Shown here piece by piece: positions 6,994 through 15,343 of a DNA stretch of 29,849 bases; the first letter of the stretch is position 1, and the number at the start of each line of letters is the position of its first letter. This DNA comes from an uncultured Oscillospiraceae bacterium (GTDB taxonomy: Bacteria; Bacillota; Clostridia; Oscillospirales; Ruminococcaceae). The notes beneath the pieces were generated by a model that was not told where the DNA came from, searched no databases, and saw nothing but the letters and a program-made list of their open reading frames with translations. The position numbers and the translations under genes were made by a program. The stretch is taken from positions 1 to 29,849 of the forward strand of contig CAJUAN010000034.1 in the NCBI GenBank assembly GCA_910584715.1. Direction: 5' to 3'.

Positions 6994-7971
6994 TTATGAG
7001 TTAAGTCCGTTGTCGGTGAAGTATCCGCAAACGCCGTCCTTAACGAGAGTTCTGTCCTTTCCGCCGAAGCCGTGTCCCGCGCCCTCAACTACGATAAGCT
7101 TGGAGTCTGGCAAAGCCTCGTCCACCCGCTTTGCGTAGTCAAGACCAACCACCTGGTCTTTGTCGCCCTGATATATAGTAACGGGATTCGTGAAAGCCTT
7201 GATATGCTCGTACACGTCGTACCTGGGAACGCCGTCGTAGAACGTTTTTGAAAGGGTCATGCTGCCCATAAAGGTGAACGGTTCCGTCATGCTGTCCGGA
7301 TCCATGGCAAGCCATTGATCAACAATGCTGAACGCGGGGTATATAAGGAACATACCCGCAATGCGGTCGGGCATTTCCGCTCCCGTAAGAGCCGCCACAA
7401 AGCCGCCCTGGCTTTCTCCGTAAAGGTAGAGCTGTTCGCTGTCAACCGATTCCATTCCGGCGATCATATCAATAACATGGCGCAGGTTATCCTGCTCGGT
7501 CTCAATGCTCATGTCAACGGAATCGCCGCTGCTTGCGGAGCGGGTGCTTCCTCCGCAGAAATCAAAGGTATACGCTAAAACGCCGTTTTGAGCAAGGCTT
7601 GCGGCAATATCCTGCATATCCTCTCCGATACAGTTGTAGCCGTGGCTCAGTATCACCGCGGGGTGAACGTCCCTGCCGTTGTCGGGAGTATAAAGCGTGC
7701 CGAACATATCAATGTCGTCATAGGTGCAGTGAAGCTCCTCTTTTGCAAATTCGCAGGGGTACGACACAGGCGGGAGAGCTTCTGTTGTGGTCTCGGCAGC
7801 CGTGGTTTCCTCTGCGGCAGACGAAACGGAAGAAGACTCAGAAGCTTCGGTTACACTGTTCACGGCGGTTCCCTCCTCGTTTCCGGCAGAATCGCAGCCG
7901 CTCATTGCCGACATGATCACGGCTGCCGCGGCGGCAACCGCCGCGGTTTTCAAAACTTTTGATCTAATCAT
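6994..7971 (-). CDS. Secreted alpha/beta hydrolase lipoprotein, feruloyl/cinnamoyl esterase-like
   Basis: The 325-residue protein starts with a signal peptide and lipobox MSGC (Cys26), followed by a Ser/Thr/Glu/Ala linker to about residue 65. The alpha/beta hydrolase domain contains the oxyanion segment SHGYN, GESQGG with nucleophile S187, the acid D272 in GDKDQVV and H300 in GAGHGF. The overall pattern resembles Est1E-like cinnamoyl/feruloyl esterases of rumen Clostridia, but other acyl esterase or lipase roles fit too. AAAGGA precedes the ATG. It begins 23 bases after the gpmI stop, so it may be read through from the glycolytic cluster. With the CE2 enzyme it could help remove side groups from hemicellulose. 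Confidence 0.82.
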   Translation of the reverse strand: MIRSKVLKTAAVAAAAAVIMSAMSGCDSAGNEEGTAVNSVTEASESSSVSSAAEETTAAETTTEALPPVSYPCEFAKEELHCTYDDIDMFGTLYTPDNGRDVHPAVILSHGYNCIGEDMQDIAASLAQNGVLAYTFDFCGGSTRSASSGDSVDMSIETEQDNLRHVIDMIAGMESVDSEQLYLYGESQGGFVAALTGAEMPDRIAGMFLIYPAFSIVDQWLAMDPDSMTEPFTFMGSMTLSKTFYDGVPRYDVYEHIKAFTNPVTIYQGDKDQVVGLDYAKRVDEALPDSKLIVVEGAGHGFGGKDRTLVKDGVCGYFTDNGLNS

Positions 7972-7994
7972 GGTAACAGTCCTTTCCGACAGGT

Positions 7995-9515
7995 CTAAAC
8001 TATAAGGGACTTGCCCGTCATCTCGGGAGGCTGGGGCAGACCGAGAATTTGCAGCATTGTAGGAGCGATATCGGCTAAAACGCCGCCCTCGCGCAGCTTG
8101 CAGTCCCCATAGCCCACAACGATAAGGGGTACGGGATTCGTGGTGTGCGCCGTAAAGGGGGAACCGTCCGCTTCCATAAGCTTGTCGGCGTTTCCGTGGT
8201 CGGCGGTGATTATAGCCGCGCCGCCCTTTTCAAGGATAGCGTTTACCATTCTGCCTACGCACTCGTCCACAGCTTCAACAGCAGCCTTTGCGGCGTCGAA
8301 AACGCCCGTGTGTCCTACCATGTCGCAGTTGGCGTAGTTGAGTATGATAACGTCGTACTTGTCGGACCCAATAGCCTTTTCAACAGCGTCCGTTACCTCG
8401 TAGGCGCTCATTTCGGGCTTCATGTCAAAGGTAGCTATCTTGGGGGAGTCAATGAGTATCCTGTCCTCGCCCTCAAAGGTCTTTTCCTCGCCGCCGTTGA
8501 AGAAGAACGTTACGTGTGCATACTTCTGGGTCTCGGCGATACGGAGCTGGGTCATTCCCTGCTTGCTGAGGTACTCCCCCATGGTCATGGTGAGAGCCTC
8601 CGGCGGGAACGCAACGGAAACGTTGGGCATTTCAGCGTCGTACTGCGCCATGCAGACAAACTTGACGGGGAAGAAGCCGTTCCGTCTTTCAAAGCCGGTA
8701 AACGCCTCGTCCACAAAGGAGCGGGTTATCTGCCGCGCTCTGTCGGGACGGAAGTTAAAGAAGATAACGCTGTCGTTCGCCTTGATAGTACCGTTTTTAT
8801 CAACGACAGTGGGGAGCATGAACTCGTCCGTAACGTCGTTCTTGTAGGAATTTTTTATTGCCTCAACGGGGTCCGTCTCCTGAACTCCCTCGCCGTAAAC
8901 AAGCGCGGCGTACGCCTTTTCAACTCTGTCCCACATATTGTCACGATCCATAGCGTAGAAACGTCCCGCTATAGTTGCGACAGAGCCTACGCCTATCTTT
9001 TTGATCTCGGCGACAGCTTCCTCCATGTATTCCGCAGCGGAGGAGGGGGGAACGTCACGTCCGTCCAAAAAAGCGTGGACGTAAACCTTTGTGAGACCGT
9101 TTTTCTTAGCCATTTCAAGCAGACCGTAAAGGTGTTCCATATGGCTGTGAACGCCGCCGGGGGAGAGAAGTCCCATAAGGTGCAGCGCGCTGTTTTTAGC
9201 CTTGCAGTTTTCCATTGCGGAAACCAGGGCGGGATTCGCAAAGAAGTCGCCGTCCTTAATGGACTTGGAAATCTTCACCAGCATTTGGTAAACGATACGT
9301 CCTGCGCCGATGTTGGTGTGACCTACCTCGGAGTTGCCCATCTGACCGTCGGGGAGACCAACGTCCAGACCGGACGCGCCGATAGTTGTGTTGGGGTACT
9401 CGGCGAAATATTTGTCGAGATTAGGCTTTTTTGCGGCGACAATAGCGTTTCCGTAGGTATCCTTATTGATACCGAAGCCGTCCATAATAATTAGTGCGAG
9501 CGGTTTTTTGCTCAT
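7995..9515 (-). CDS. gpmI: 2,3-bisphosphoglycerate-independent phosphoglycerate mutase
   Basis: The 506-residue cytosolic glycolytic enzyme interconverts 3- and 2-phosphoglycerate using two Mn ions and a phosphoserine. D12 in IIMDGFG and S62 in MGNSEVGHTN (the phosphorylated serine) are present, as are DGRDVPPSS, RFYAMDRD, RPDRARQ and ADHGNAD. The length is that of the family. ATG at 9515 is chosen because AAAGGA lies 10 bases upstream; a TTG at 9524 would sit almost on the ribosome site. It lies 46 bases after a small membrane protein gene and downstream of tpiA, so the three genes look like one glycolytic transcript. Confidence 0.97.
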   Translation of the reverse strand: MSKKPLALIIMDGFGINKDTYGNAIVAAKKPNLDKYFAEYPNTTIGASGLDVGLPDGQMGNSEVGHTNIGAGRIVYQMLVKISKSIKDGDFFANPALVSAMENCKAKNSALHLMGLLSPGGVHSHMEHLYGLLEMAKKNGLTKVYVHAFLDGRDVPPSSAAEYMEEAVAEIKKIGVGSVATIAGRFYAMDRDNMWDRVEKAYAALVYGEGVQETDPVEAIKNSYKNDVTDEFMLPTVVDKNGTIKANDSVIFFNFRPDRARQITRSFVDEAFTGFERRNGFFPVKFVCMAQYDAEMPNVSVAFPPEALTMTMGEYLSKQGMTQLRIAETQKYAHVTFFFNGGEEKTFEGEDRILIDSPKIATFDMKPEMSAYEVTDAVEKAIGSDKYDVIILNYANCDMVGHTGVFDAAKAAVEAVDECVGRMVNAILEKGGAAIITADHGNADKLMEADGSPFTAHTTNPVPLIVVGYGDCKLREGGVLADIAPTMLQILGLPQPPEMTGKSLIV

Positions 9516-9561
9516 TTTTATCAAATCCTTTCAATACGGAATCAATGCTTTTAGTATAAAA

Positions 9562-9882
9562 TTATAATTTAAATACTTTGGGTATAAACCAAAATCCCAT
9601 GTAGTACCGCGTTTCGTTCTCAAAGGGGTCGTAGTCCTTCCAGACCTTGTAGAATAAGCCGTAGTAATCGGTACTGCCGTTGTCGTACTCGATAACGGGT
9701 ACGCAGAACAGCGGCGGCTGATTTCTGCGTTTGGCGCGGAGGAAGTCCACCGAAAAGAATATCAGCGAGATACCGACTATGACCGCACACATGGCAGCAA
9801 TGGCTTTCCGCGCTTTCGGGGATACTGTTCTGTTCCGTCTGCGTTCTTCCTTGCGGGCAAGCTTTAGCTGTTTTGATTTCAT
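9562..9882 (-). CDS. Small single-pass membrane protein between tpiA and gpmI
   Basis: The 106-residue protein has a very basic N-terminus (about 1-28, many Lys/Arg), one transmembrane helix (about 29-49), and a C-terminal domain rich in Tyr, Phe and Trp (DYYGLFYKVWKDYDPFENET, then YYMGFWF). This topology predicts a cytosolic N-terminus and an outside domain. GGAGGG precedes the ATG. I do not recognise a named family. Its position inside a glycolysis cluster does not by itself imply a role there, but the spacing on both sides (62 and 46 bases) favours co-transcription. A palindromic repeat sits between it and tpiA. Confidence 0.7.
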   Translation of the reverse strand: MKSKQLKLARKEERRRNRTVSPKARKAIAAMCAVIVGISLIFFSVDFLRAKRRNQPPLFCVPVIEYDNGSTDYYGLFYKVWKDYDPFENETRYYMGFWFIPKVFKL

Positions 9883-9913
9883 GTAACCTGCCCTCCTCGG
9901 AAAATTTACATTT

Positions 9914-9942
9914 GTAGGGGCGGATATGGTATCCGCCCCTAC
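9914..9942 (-). repeat. GC-rich palindromic intergenic repeat, copy 2
   Basis: A perfect inverted repeat with arms GTAGGGGCGGAT / ATCCGCCCCTAC (12 bases each) and a 5-base loop. It begins 2 bases after the tpiA stop codon. Its head matches copies at 16-39 and 12739-12765. There is no T-run, so it is not an ordinary terminator; the hairpin could affect mRNA stability between tpiA and the next gene. Confidence 0.75.
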
Positions 9943-9944
9943 GC

Positions 9945-10718
9945 TTAGCCGTTAACGGCAGCCTGTACGATAGTGTTGAAGTCGGGAGCCTTAAGGGAGG
10001 CTCCGCCGATAAGTCCGCCGTCAACGTCGGGCTTGGAAAGAAGCTCCGCAGCGTTTGCAGCGTTCATGGAGCCGCCGTACTGAATTGTAACAGCGTCCGC
10101 GGTAGCCTGATCGTAAAGCTTCGCAAGAGTTGCGCGGATAAAGGCGCAGACCTCCTGTGCCTGGTCGGCGGTAGCGGTCTTGCCGGTACCTATTGCCCAT
10201 ACAGGCTCGTAAGCGATAACGGTTTTCTTAACGTCCTCGGCGGAAACATCGAACAGGTCAAGCTTTATCTGACGTGCAACTATTTCCTCGGTAATGCCGC
10301 ACTCACGTTCCCAGAGCAGCTCGCCCACGCATACGATAGGCTTCAGACCTGCCGCGAGAGCAGCCTTTGTGCGCTTGTTGACAGTCTCGTCTGTTTCGCC
10401 GAAGTACTGACGTCTCTCGGAGTGACCGATAACAACGTACTCAACGCCTATTTCTGTGAGCATATCCGCGGAGATCTCGCCCGTATAGGCTCCGCTCTTT
10501 TCAAAGTGAACGTTCTCCGCGCCGATCTTCACGTTGGAGCCCGCAACGGTGTTTACAGCGGTTTCAAGGTTCGTGTAAGGCACGCAGGCGATGACTTCAA
10601 CGTCCCCCGCGTTTGCCACCAGCGGCTTGATAGCTTCCAGCAGCTCCTTGGCCTCGGGACGGGTTTTGTTCATCTTCCAGTTTCCTGCGATAATTGCTTT
10701 TCTGAGTGACTTGTTCAT
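9945..10718 (-). CDS. tpiA: Triose-phosphate isomerase
   Basis: A 257-residue cytosolic glycolytic enzyme that interconverts dihydroxyacetone phosphate and glyceraldehyde 3-phosphate. Catalytic residues are visible: Lys15 in AGNWKMN, His in VIGHSERR (near residue 101) and Glu in AYEPVWAIGTGKTA (near residue 173), followed by the phosphate-binding YGGSMN and GGLIGGASL segments. Length is normal. AAGGAG stands 8 bases before the ATG. An extended -10 promoter lies upstream, divergent from lepA. First gene of the tpiA - membrane protein - gpmI group. Confidence 0.97.
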   Translation of the reverse strand: MNKSLRKAIIAGNWKMNKTRPEAKELLEAIKPLVANAGDVEVIACVPYTNLETAVNTVAGSNVKIGAENVHFEKSGAYTGEISADMLTEIGVEYVVIGHSERRQYFGETDETVNKRTKAALAAGLKPIVCVGELLWERECGITEEIVARQIKLDLFDVSAEDVKKTVIAYEPVWAIGTGKTATADQAQEVCAFIRATLAKLYDQATADAVTIQYGGSMNAANAAELLSKPDVDGGLIGGASLKAPDFNTIVQAAVNG

Positions 10719-10767
10719 ATTGATTACTCCTTTTTGTAATTTATTTGCTGAAAAAATTCCAACATAT

Positions 10768-10776
10768 ATTATACCA
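10768..10776 (-). promoter_or_regulatory. Extended -10 promoter of tpiA
   Basis: Read on the minus strand this is TGG-TATAAT, about 50 bases before the tpiA start. No good -35 box stands 17 bases upstream, as is usual for extended -10 promoters. Confidence 0.5.
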
Positions 10777-10863
10777 TATTTTTACGCGGAATATATTGCT
10801 TTTTTGTTAACAAACGTCTGCGCATCGGTTGTGCTATAGGTCATGAAAATTTATGCCGATTTC

Positions 10864-10892
10864 TTTACAACATCGGGAAAATGTGGTATAAT
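10864..10892 (+). promoter_or_regulatory. Sigma-A promoter of lepA
   Basis: TTTACA (10864-10869) and TATAAT (10887-10892) with 17 bases between, plus an extended TGG element. The coding start follows at 10927. Confidence 0.75.
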
Positions 10893-10926
10893 ATTTAATA
10901 TTACCCTATTTTAAGGAAGTGTTGAT

Positions 10927-12735
10927 TTGTCTTATAGTAAAGAAAATATACGGAATTTCTGCATTATCGCCCATATAGACCACGGTAAATCCACCCTTGC
11001 CGACCGTATTTTGGAGCTTACCTCCACCGTAGCGAAGCGGGACATGGAAGAGCAGCTCCTTGATAATATGGACATCGAACGGGAGCGGGGCATCACAATA
11101 AAAGCCCGCGCGGTACGTCTCAACTACACTGCCAAGGACGGTCAGACCTACGTTTTCAACCTTATCGACACCCCGGGTCATGTGGACTTCAACTATGAGG
11201 TGTCCCGTTCCCTTGTTGCCTGCGAGGGAGCCGTGCTTGTGGTGGACGCTTCACAGGGCATCGAGGCTCAGACTCTTGCCAATACCTATCTCGCTATTGA
11301 GAACGATCTTGAAGTAATGCCTGTGGTTAACAAGATAGACCTGCCCTCCGCGGACCCGGAGCGGGTCTGCAGCGAGGTGGAGAACATAATAGGCATACCC
11401 GCCATGGACGCGCCCAGGATATCCGCAAAAATGGGTACCAACGTTGAAGAGGTACTGGAAAGGATAGTCACCGATATTCCCTGTCCCAAGGGAGACAAAG
11501 AAAGTCCTCTCAAGGCTTTGATATTCGACTGCTTTTACGACAGCTACAAGGGCGTAATTATCTATGTCCGCGTTATCGACGGAGAGGTAAAGATTGGTCA
11601 GACCATACGCCTTATGGCGACCGGCGCGGAGTTTACCGTCGTTGAGGCGGGCTATATGGGAGCAACCGAGCTTGTGAACGCGGGGGGACTTCACGCAGGC
11701 GAGGTAGGCTATATCACCGCGTCCATAAAATCCATAAGCGATACTAAGGTGGGCGACACCGTTACCGATGCTGACGACCCCTGCGCCGAGGCTCTGCCGG
11801 GCTACCGCGAGGTAAACCCCATGGTGTTCAGCGGCGTTTACCCTGCTGACGGAGCGCGCTACGGCGACCTGCGCGACGCTCTGGACAAGCTCCGTCTCAA
11901 CGACGCGTCACTGTCCTTTGAGCCCGAGACCTCCGTCGCCCTCGGCTTCGGCTTCCGCTGCGGCTTTCTGGGCCTGCTCCACATGGAGATAATCCAAGAA
12001 CGTCTGGAGCGGGAATACAATCTCGACCTTATAACCACTGCTCCCTCGGTAATCTACAAGGTAAACCTTACCAGCGGGGAAACGGTCTACATCGACAACC
12101 CCACAAACTATCCCGAGCCGTCCGTTATCGCCTCCGCGGAGGAACCGATGGTAAAGGCTTCGGTGTTCTCCCCCAGCGAGTACGTGGGCAACATCATGGA
12201 GCTTTGTCAGGGCAGGCGGGGCGTTTTCAAGGATATGAAGTACCTCGACGAGACCCGCGTGGAGCTTCACTACGAGCTGCCCCTGAACGAGATAGTCTAC
12301 GACTTTTTCGACGCGCTTAAGTCCCGCACAAAGGGGTACGCTTCGTTCGACTACGAAATGTTGGGGTACGCTCCCTCCAAGCTTGTGAAGCTTGATATCA
12401 TGCTCAACGGCGAGGTGGTGGACGCGCTGTCCTTTATAGTACACGCGGACAACGCCTACGGCAGGGCGAGAAAGATCGCCGAAAAGCTTAAGGACAACAT
12501 TCCCCGTCAGCTTTTCGAGGTACCCATTCAGGCCGCTATCGGAGGAAAGATAATCGCCCGCGAGACCGTCAAGGCAATGCGCAAGGACGTGCTTGCAAAG
12601 TGCTACGGCGGCGATATCACCCGAAAGAAAAAGCTTCTCGAAAAGCAGAAGGAGGGCAAGAAGCGTATGCGCCAGTTAGGTACCGTGGAGGTGCCCCAGG
12701 AGGCGTTTATGGCTGTTCTTAAATTAGACGATTGA
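10927..12735 (+). CDS. lepA: Elongation factor 4 (LepA), ribosome-associated GTPase
   Basis: The 602-residue translational GTPase is close to the usual size of about 600. The G domain shows AHIDHGKSTL, the switch I/II region with RGITIK and DTPGHVDF, and NKIDLP. The C-terminal LepA-specific domain includes GFRCGFLGLLHMEI, the domain V segment and IAARETVKA-like residues before the basic RKKKLLEKQKEGKKRM helix. EF4 acts on stalled or mistranslocated ribosomes. Translation starts at TTG (10927), placed 8 bases after AAGGAAG; no ATG or GTG is better placed. In many Firmicutes hemN follows lepA, but here a palindromic repeat and an unrelated lipoprotein gene follow. Confidence 0.97.
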   Translation: MSYSKENIRNFCIIAHIDHGKSTLADRILELTSTVAKRDMEEQLLDNMDIERERGITIKARAVRLNYTAKDGQTYVFNLIDTPGHVDFNYEVSRSLVACEGAVLVVDASQGIEAQTLANTYLAIENDLEVMPVVNKIDLPSADPERVCSEVENIIGIPAMDAPRISAKMGTNVEEVLERIVTDIPCPKGDKESPLKALIFDCFYDSYKGVIIYVRVIDGEVKIGQTIRLMATGAEFTVVEAGYMGATELVNAGGLHAGEVGYITASIKSISDTKVGDTVTDADDPCAEALPGYREVNPMVFSGVYPADGARYGDLRDALDKLRLNDASLSFEPETSVALGFGFRCGFLGLLHMEIIQERLEREYNLDLITTAPSVIYKVNLTSGETVYIDNPTNYPEPSVIASAEEPMVKASVFSPSEYVGNIMELCQGRRGVFKDMKYLDETRVELHYELPLNEIVYDFFDALKSRTKGYASFDYEMLGYAPSKLVKLDIMLNGEVVDALSFIVHADNAYGRARKIAEKLKDNIPRQLFEVPIQAAIGGKIIARETVKAMRKDVLAKCYGGDITRKKKLLEKQKEGKKRMRQLGTVEVPQEAFMAVLKLDD

Positions 12736-12738
12736 TTT

Positions 12739-12765
12739 GTAGGGGACGGGTCTCCCGTCCCGCAC
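12739..12765 (+). repeat. GC-rich palindromic intergenic repeat, copy 3
   Basis: GTAGGGGACGGG, a TCT loop and CCCGTCCC form an 8-base GC stem with the family head GTAGGGG. It begins 3 bases after the lepA stop codon and ends just before the ribosome site of the next gene. Confidence 0.7.
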
Positions 12766-12780
12766 GAAAGGAAGTAAACT

Positions 12781-13746
12781 ATGAAAGCAAAAGCGTTTTT
12801 AACAGCGGCAATAGTATTCGCGGCGTGTTTGTTCTCCTCCTGCGGTGATAACCGTATCCCTGCGGAAAACAATTTCTCCCAAATGCTCTCCGCGGACGGC
12901 GGCAAGTCCGTCTTTGTAAGCGTGAACCTTTTGGACAGGGACAACGAAGCGACAACCGTCAAGCTCGGCGGCGAACTTTCCTCATACTCCGACAAGCTTG
13001 TTTCCGCGCTTACATCGGCTAAGCTTTCGGAGAACCCCGATCCCTACGACCTGCCCGCTCCCGACAGTATGCTGCTGCAAATAGAGATACTGCGGAATGA
13101 TTCGGAAGCACAGCGCGGAATGGACTTATGCCATATGGAGTTTTTCAATGACGGTACCCTCGGCGTTTTCGGTACCGAGCAGTTCTGCGGCGAGGAGAAA
13201 AGCTATACGCTGTCCGTAAACGATATGAATAAAATAATACGGGCAGCCGAACAAATCGCTGACGATCGAACAAGCTGTCCGCCGCCCATGAGAATTACAG
13301 ATCCTCTTTCATCCTATTCTCATTCGGGAGCAGTGATAGATGCCGCGGGCATTTCGTGGAGCTATACGGATTCCGACAGCCGCGAACAGAGCTTTGTCGC
13401 CGACGCGCTCCACCCTCTTGACGAATATGCTTCATTCGTTAAAATAAACCGTCTGTTCTCCACATCGGCTTTACTGGAATTTCCCGCAGGCTTCGAGCCG
13501 GACAAAATCAAGATAACAGGCTGGGATATCTCCCAAAAGGGCGACACCTCATCGGAAACAATTAGTCACCCCAAAACAGAGTATGAAAATAATTTTCCCG
13601 GGACGGGAGACTATACGGGATTTTATCAGCTTGAAAGCAATACGGTTTATTATGTAACAGTGACTTATGATGACACAAAGTACGCCGAACGCGGCTTTGC
13701 GGGAACTGCCGACTACTATTTTGAAACGGGAGAACTAAGTGAATAA
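12781..13746 (+). CDS. Lipoprotein of unknown function
   Basis: The 321-residue protein has a clear lipoprotein signal: MKAKAF, a hydrophobic helix and lipobox FSSC (Cys21). The rest is a soluble, strand-rich domain with no catalytic motif I recognise; a late GFYQLESNTVYYVTVTYDD segment suggests a beta sandwich. GAAAGGAAG precedes the ATG by a normal distance. It lies 45 bases after lepA, with a palindromic repeat between them, and has no obvious promoter of its own, so it may be transcribed from lepA. Surface exposure is expected; role unknown. Confidence 0.75.
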   Translation: MKAKAFLTAAIVFAACLFSSCGDNRIPAENNFSQMLSADGGKSVFVSVNLLDRDNEATTVKLGGELSSYSDKLVSALTSAKLSENPDPYDLPAPDSMLLQIEILRNDSEAQRGMDLCHMEFFNDGTLGVFGTEQFCGEEKSYTLSVNDMNKIIRAAEQIADDRTSCPPPMRITDPLSSYSHSGAVIDAAGISWSYTDSDSREQSFVADALHPLDEYASFVKINRLFSTSALLEFPAGFEPDKIKITGWDISQKGDTSSETISHPKTEYENNFPGTGDYTGFYQLESNTVYYVTVTYDDTKYAERGFAGTADYYFETGELSE

Positions 13747-13788
13747 AAAACACCCATGCCAAGCGGTACAAATCGCGAAGCATGGGTG
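13745..13788. terminator. Terminator shared by convergent genes
   Basis: CACCCATGC (13751-13759) pairs with GCATGGGTG (13780-13788). On the minus strand it is followed by six T residues, so it serves the DtxR-family gene best; on the plus strand the trailing run (ATCTTTATT) is weaker. Confidence 0.75.
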
Positions 13789-13792
13789 ATCT

Positions 13793-14170
13793 TTATTGCT
13801 TTTCAATTTTTTCAATAAAGCTTTTCAGCTTTGAATAAGTCTCGTCGCTGAGGATATGCTCAATGCGGCATGCGTCCTCCTCGGCATTTTCCTCCGAGAC
13901 TCCAAGGGTCTCCGTCAGGAACTTCCGCAGCACCAGATGTCTGCCGTAAACGGATTCCGCCTTTGCCTTTCCCGATTCCGTAAGGATTATCCGTCCGCCT
14001 CTTTCGACCTCGATATAGCCGTAGGACTTCAGTATCCCCATGGCGCGGCTTATGCTGGGCTTGGAGTACCCAAGCTCGGTGGCAACGTCTATGGAGCGCA
14101 CAAAGCCCGTTCTTTTTTGAAGTATCAGTATAGTTTCAAGATAGTCCTCTCCCGATTCGCGTATCGCCAC
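13793..14170 (-). CDS. DtxR/MntR-family metal-dependent repressor
   Basis: The 125-residue protein has an N-terminal winged helix with RSIDVATELGYSKPSISRAM as the recognition helix region, followed by the dimerisation and metal-binding domain. Candidate metal ligands agree with the MntR pattern: E/D near residues 8-12 (GEDYLET), H in YGRHLVL, and E-H in CRIEHILSDE. There is no SH3-like third domain, which favours the short MntR/IdeR-like class sensing Mn or Fe. It starts with GTG after GGGAGGG. It lies 20 bases behind a CAP-domain exoprotein gene and probably shares its promoter. No metal transporter is present in the window, so its targets are elsewhere. Confidence 0.88.
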   Translation of the reverse strand: MAIRESGEDYLETILILQKRTGFVRSIDVATELGYSKPSISRAMGILKSYGYIEVERGGRIILTESGKAKAESVYGRHLVLRKFLTETLGVSEENAEEDACRIEHILSDETYSKLKSFIEKIEKQ

Positions 14171-14190
14171 AAGCGTCCCTCCCGTTCCGT

Positions 14191-15165
14191 TTAATAGTCG
14201 CTGGTAAATATCTGTACCCAGTACACATAGCCGTCGCTTGCCTTATAGACTCCTACGCCTATTCTGGTGTAATTATCGTTAAGGATATTCCTGCGGTGAC
14301 CGTCGGAATCCATCCATGTGTCCATAACAGCTTTTGCCGACGTATGACCTGCCGCGATGTTTTCACCGGCGTAAACGTTGACAATGCCGTTTTCCTGGAG
14401 CAGCGAGGAGCATTTTGTTCCGTCGGGTCTTGTGTGAGAAAATTTTACTGATATTTCTCTGGCTCTTTGTGCGGCGATATCATTTAAAGTATCGTCGCTT
14501 TTGAGCGCGGATTTTCTTTGTGCCGAACGCTCGGCGTTCACGATATCAACGACCTCTTCGGCTGCCGATTTCTTTTTTTCATCTCCGCCGCCGACCTTTA
14601 CCTCAATTGTTTCGGCGGTAAGATTGGTAAATTTTTTTGCATATATTTTAATTTTTGCGGTACCGTTTTTCTTTGCCTTTATAGTAAGGGTTATCTTGTT
14701 TCCGTCCCATTTTCCCCATGAAAGGGAGCATATGTCTTTGTCGGAGTTCTTAACGGCGATATCCTTTGAACCCTTTACGGTTACCGTAACTTTCTGAGTT
14801 TGTCCCTTTTCGAGGCTGACCGTATCTTTTCCGGCGGATATAAAGGATTTTTTAACAATTATCCTGCATTTCAGGTCAATACCATTTGCCTTTGCATGAA
14901 CATAGGTAGAGCCGGTGCTTTTGCCGACTATTTTTGCGGATTTTCCGTCCGAGGACTTTATTTCCGCCACAGAGGAATTTACCACCGACCATTTCAGATC
15001 CTTGTTCGTACCCGAAGCTTTGAGCGTTACAGCATAGTCAATAGGAAGATTTACCTTTGACTTGTTCAGCTTTGGGGACGCCGCCGAAGCGGTAACGGTG
15101 CAGAGCACGGCCGTCATTAAAGCGGCAGCGGCAGCGCAAATCAGTCTGCGTAAAAACGATCTCAT
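14191..15165 (-). CDS. Secreted CAP/SCP-domain protein with two Ig-like domains
   Basis: The 324-residue exoprotein has a signal peptide (MRSFLRR, hydrophobic stretch, TASAAS cleavage region near residue 29). Two bacterial Ig-like beta domains follow (about 30-105 and 106-190), then a linker and a C-terminal CAP domain with VNAERSAQRKSAL, FSHTRPDG, AGENIAAG, HRRNILN and YWVQIF. This is the classic CAP pattern of Clostridia cell-surface proteins; its activity is uncertain. Start ATG at 15165 follows GGAGG; the frame opens at 15228 but that reaches into the -35 box. A consensus promoter precedes it. Confidence 0.9.
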   Translation of the reverse strand: MRSFLRRLICAAAAALMTAVLCTVTASAASPKLNKSKVNLPIDYAVTLKASGTNKDLKWSVVNSSVAEIKSSDGKSAKIVGKSTGSTYVHAKANGIDLKCRIIVKKSFISAGKDTVSLEKGQTQKVTVTVKGSKDIAVKNSDKDICSLSWGKWDGNKITLTIKAKKNGTAKIKIYAKKFTNLTAETIEVKVGGGDEKKKSAAEEVVDIVNAERSAQRKSALKSDDTLNDIAAQRAREISVKFSHTRPDGTKCSSLLQENGIVNVYAGENIAAGHTSAKAVMDTWMDSDGHRRNILNDNYTRIGVGVYKASDGYVYWVQIFTSDY

Positions 15166-15199
15166 GGCAGTACCTCCGAAATACAGTTTAATTAAAATA

Positions 15200-15228
15200 A
15201 TTATACCCTTAAAACTAATTTTTGTCAA
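15200..15228 (-). promoter_or_regulatory. Consensus sigma-A promoter of the CAP-domain gene
   Basis: TTGACA (15223-15228) and TATAAT (15200-15205) separated by exactly 17 bases: both boxes match the consensus at all positions. Confidence 0.88.
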
Positions 15229-15276
15229 TGGCTGGGAATAATTTTTAACCGCTTAGGAAAAATTCGTAAAAAGGTC

Positions 15277-15305
15277 TGTACACGGGAGTATTTTTAGGTT
15301 ATACT
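15277..15305 (+). promoter_or_regulatory. Probable promoter of the DUF3783 gene
   Basis: TGTACA (15277-15282), 17 bases, TATACT (15300-15305). The -10 box is good and the -35 box is weak. It is divergent from the CAP-gene promoter. Confidence 0.5.
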
Positions 15306-15343
15306 TTAAACAGTACATAAAGCTGCATACAGGAGGAATGCAT

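Noticed and set aside
8067..8074. Another GCCGATAT on the minus strand inside gpmI
   Set aside because: No TAAA stands 15 bases upstream and it lies within coding sequence.
8145..9494. 449-codon plus-strand open frame
   Set aside because: It lies wholly opposite gpmI, whose catalytic motifs are unmistakable. Long antisense frames arise from codon bias.
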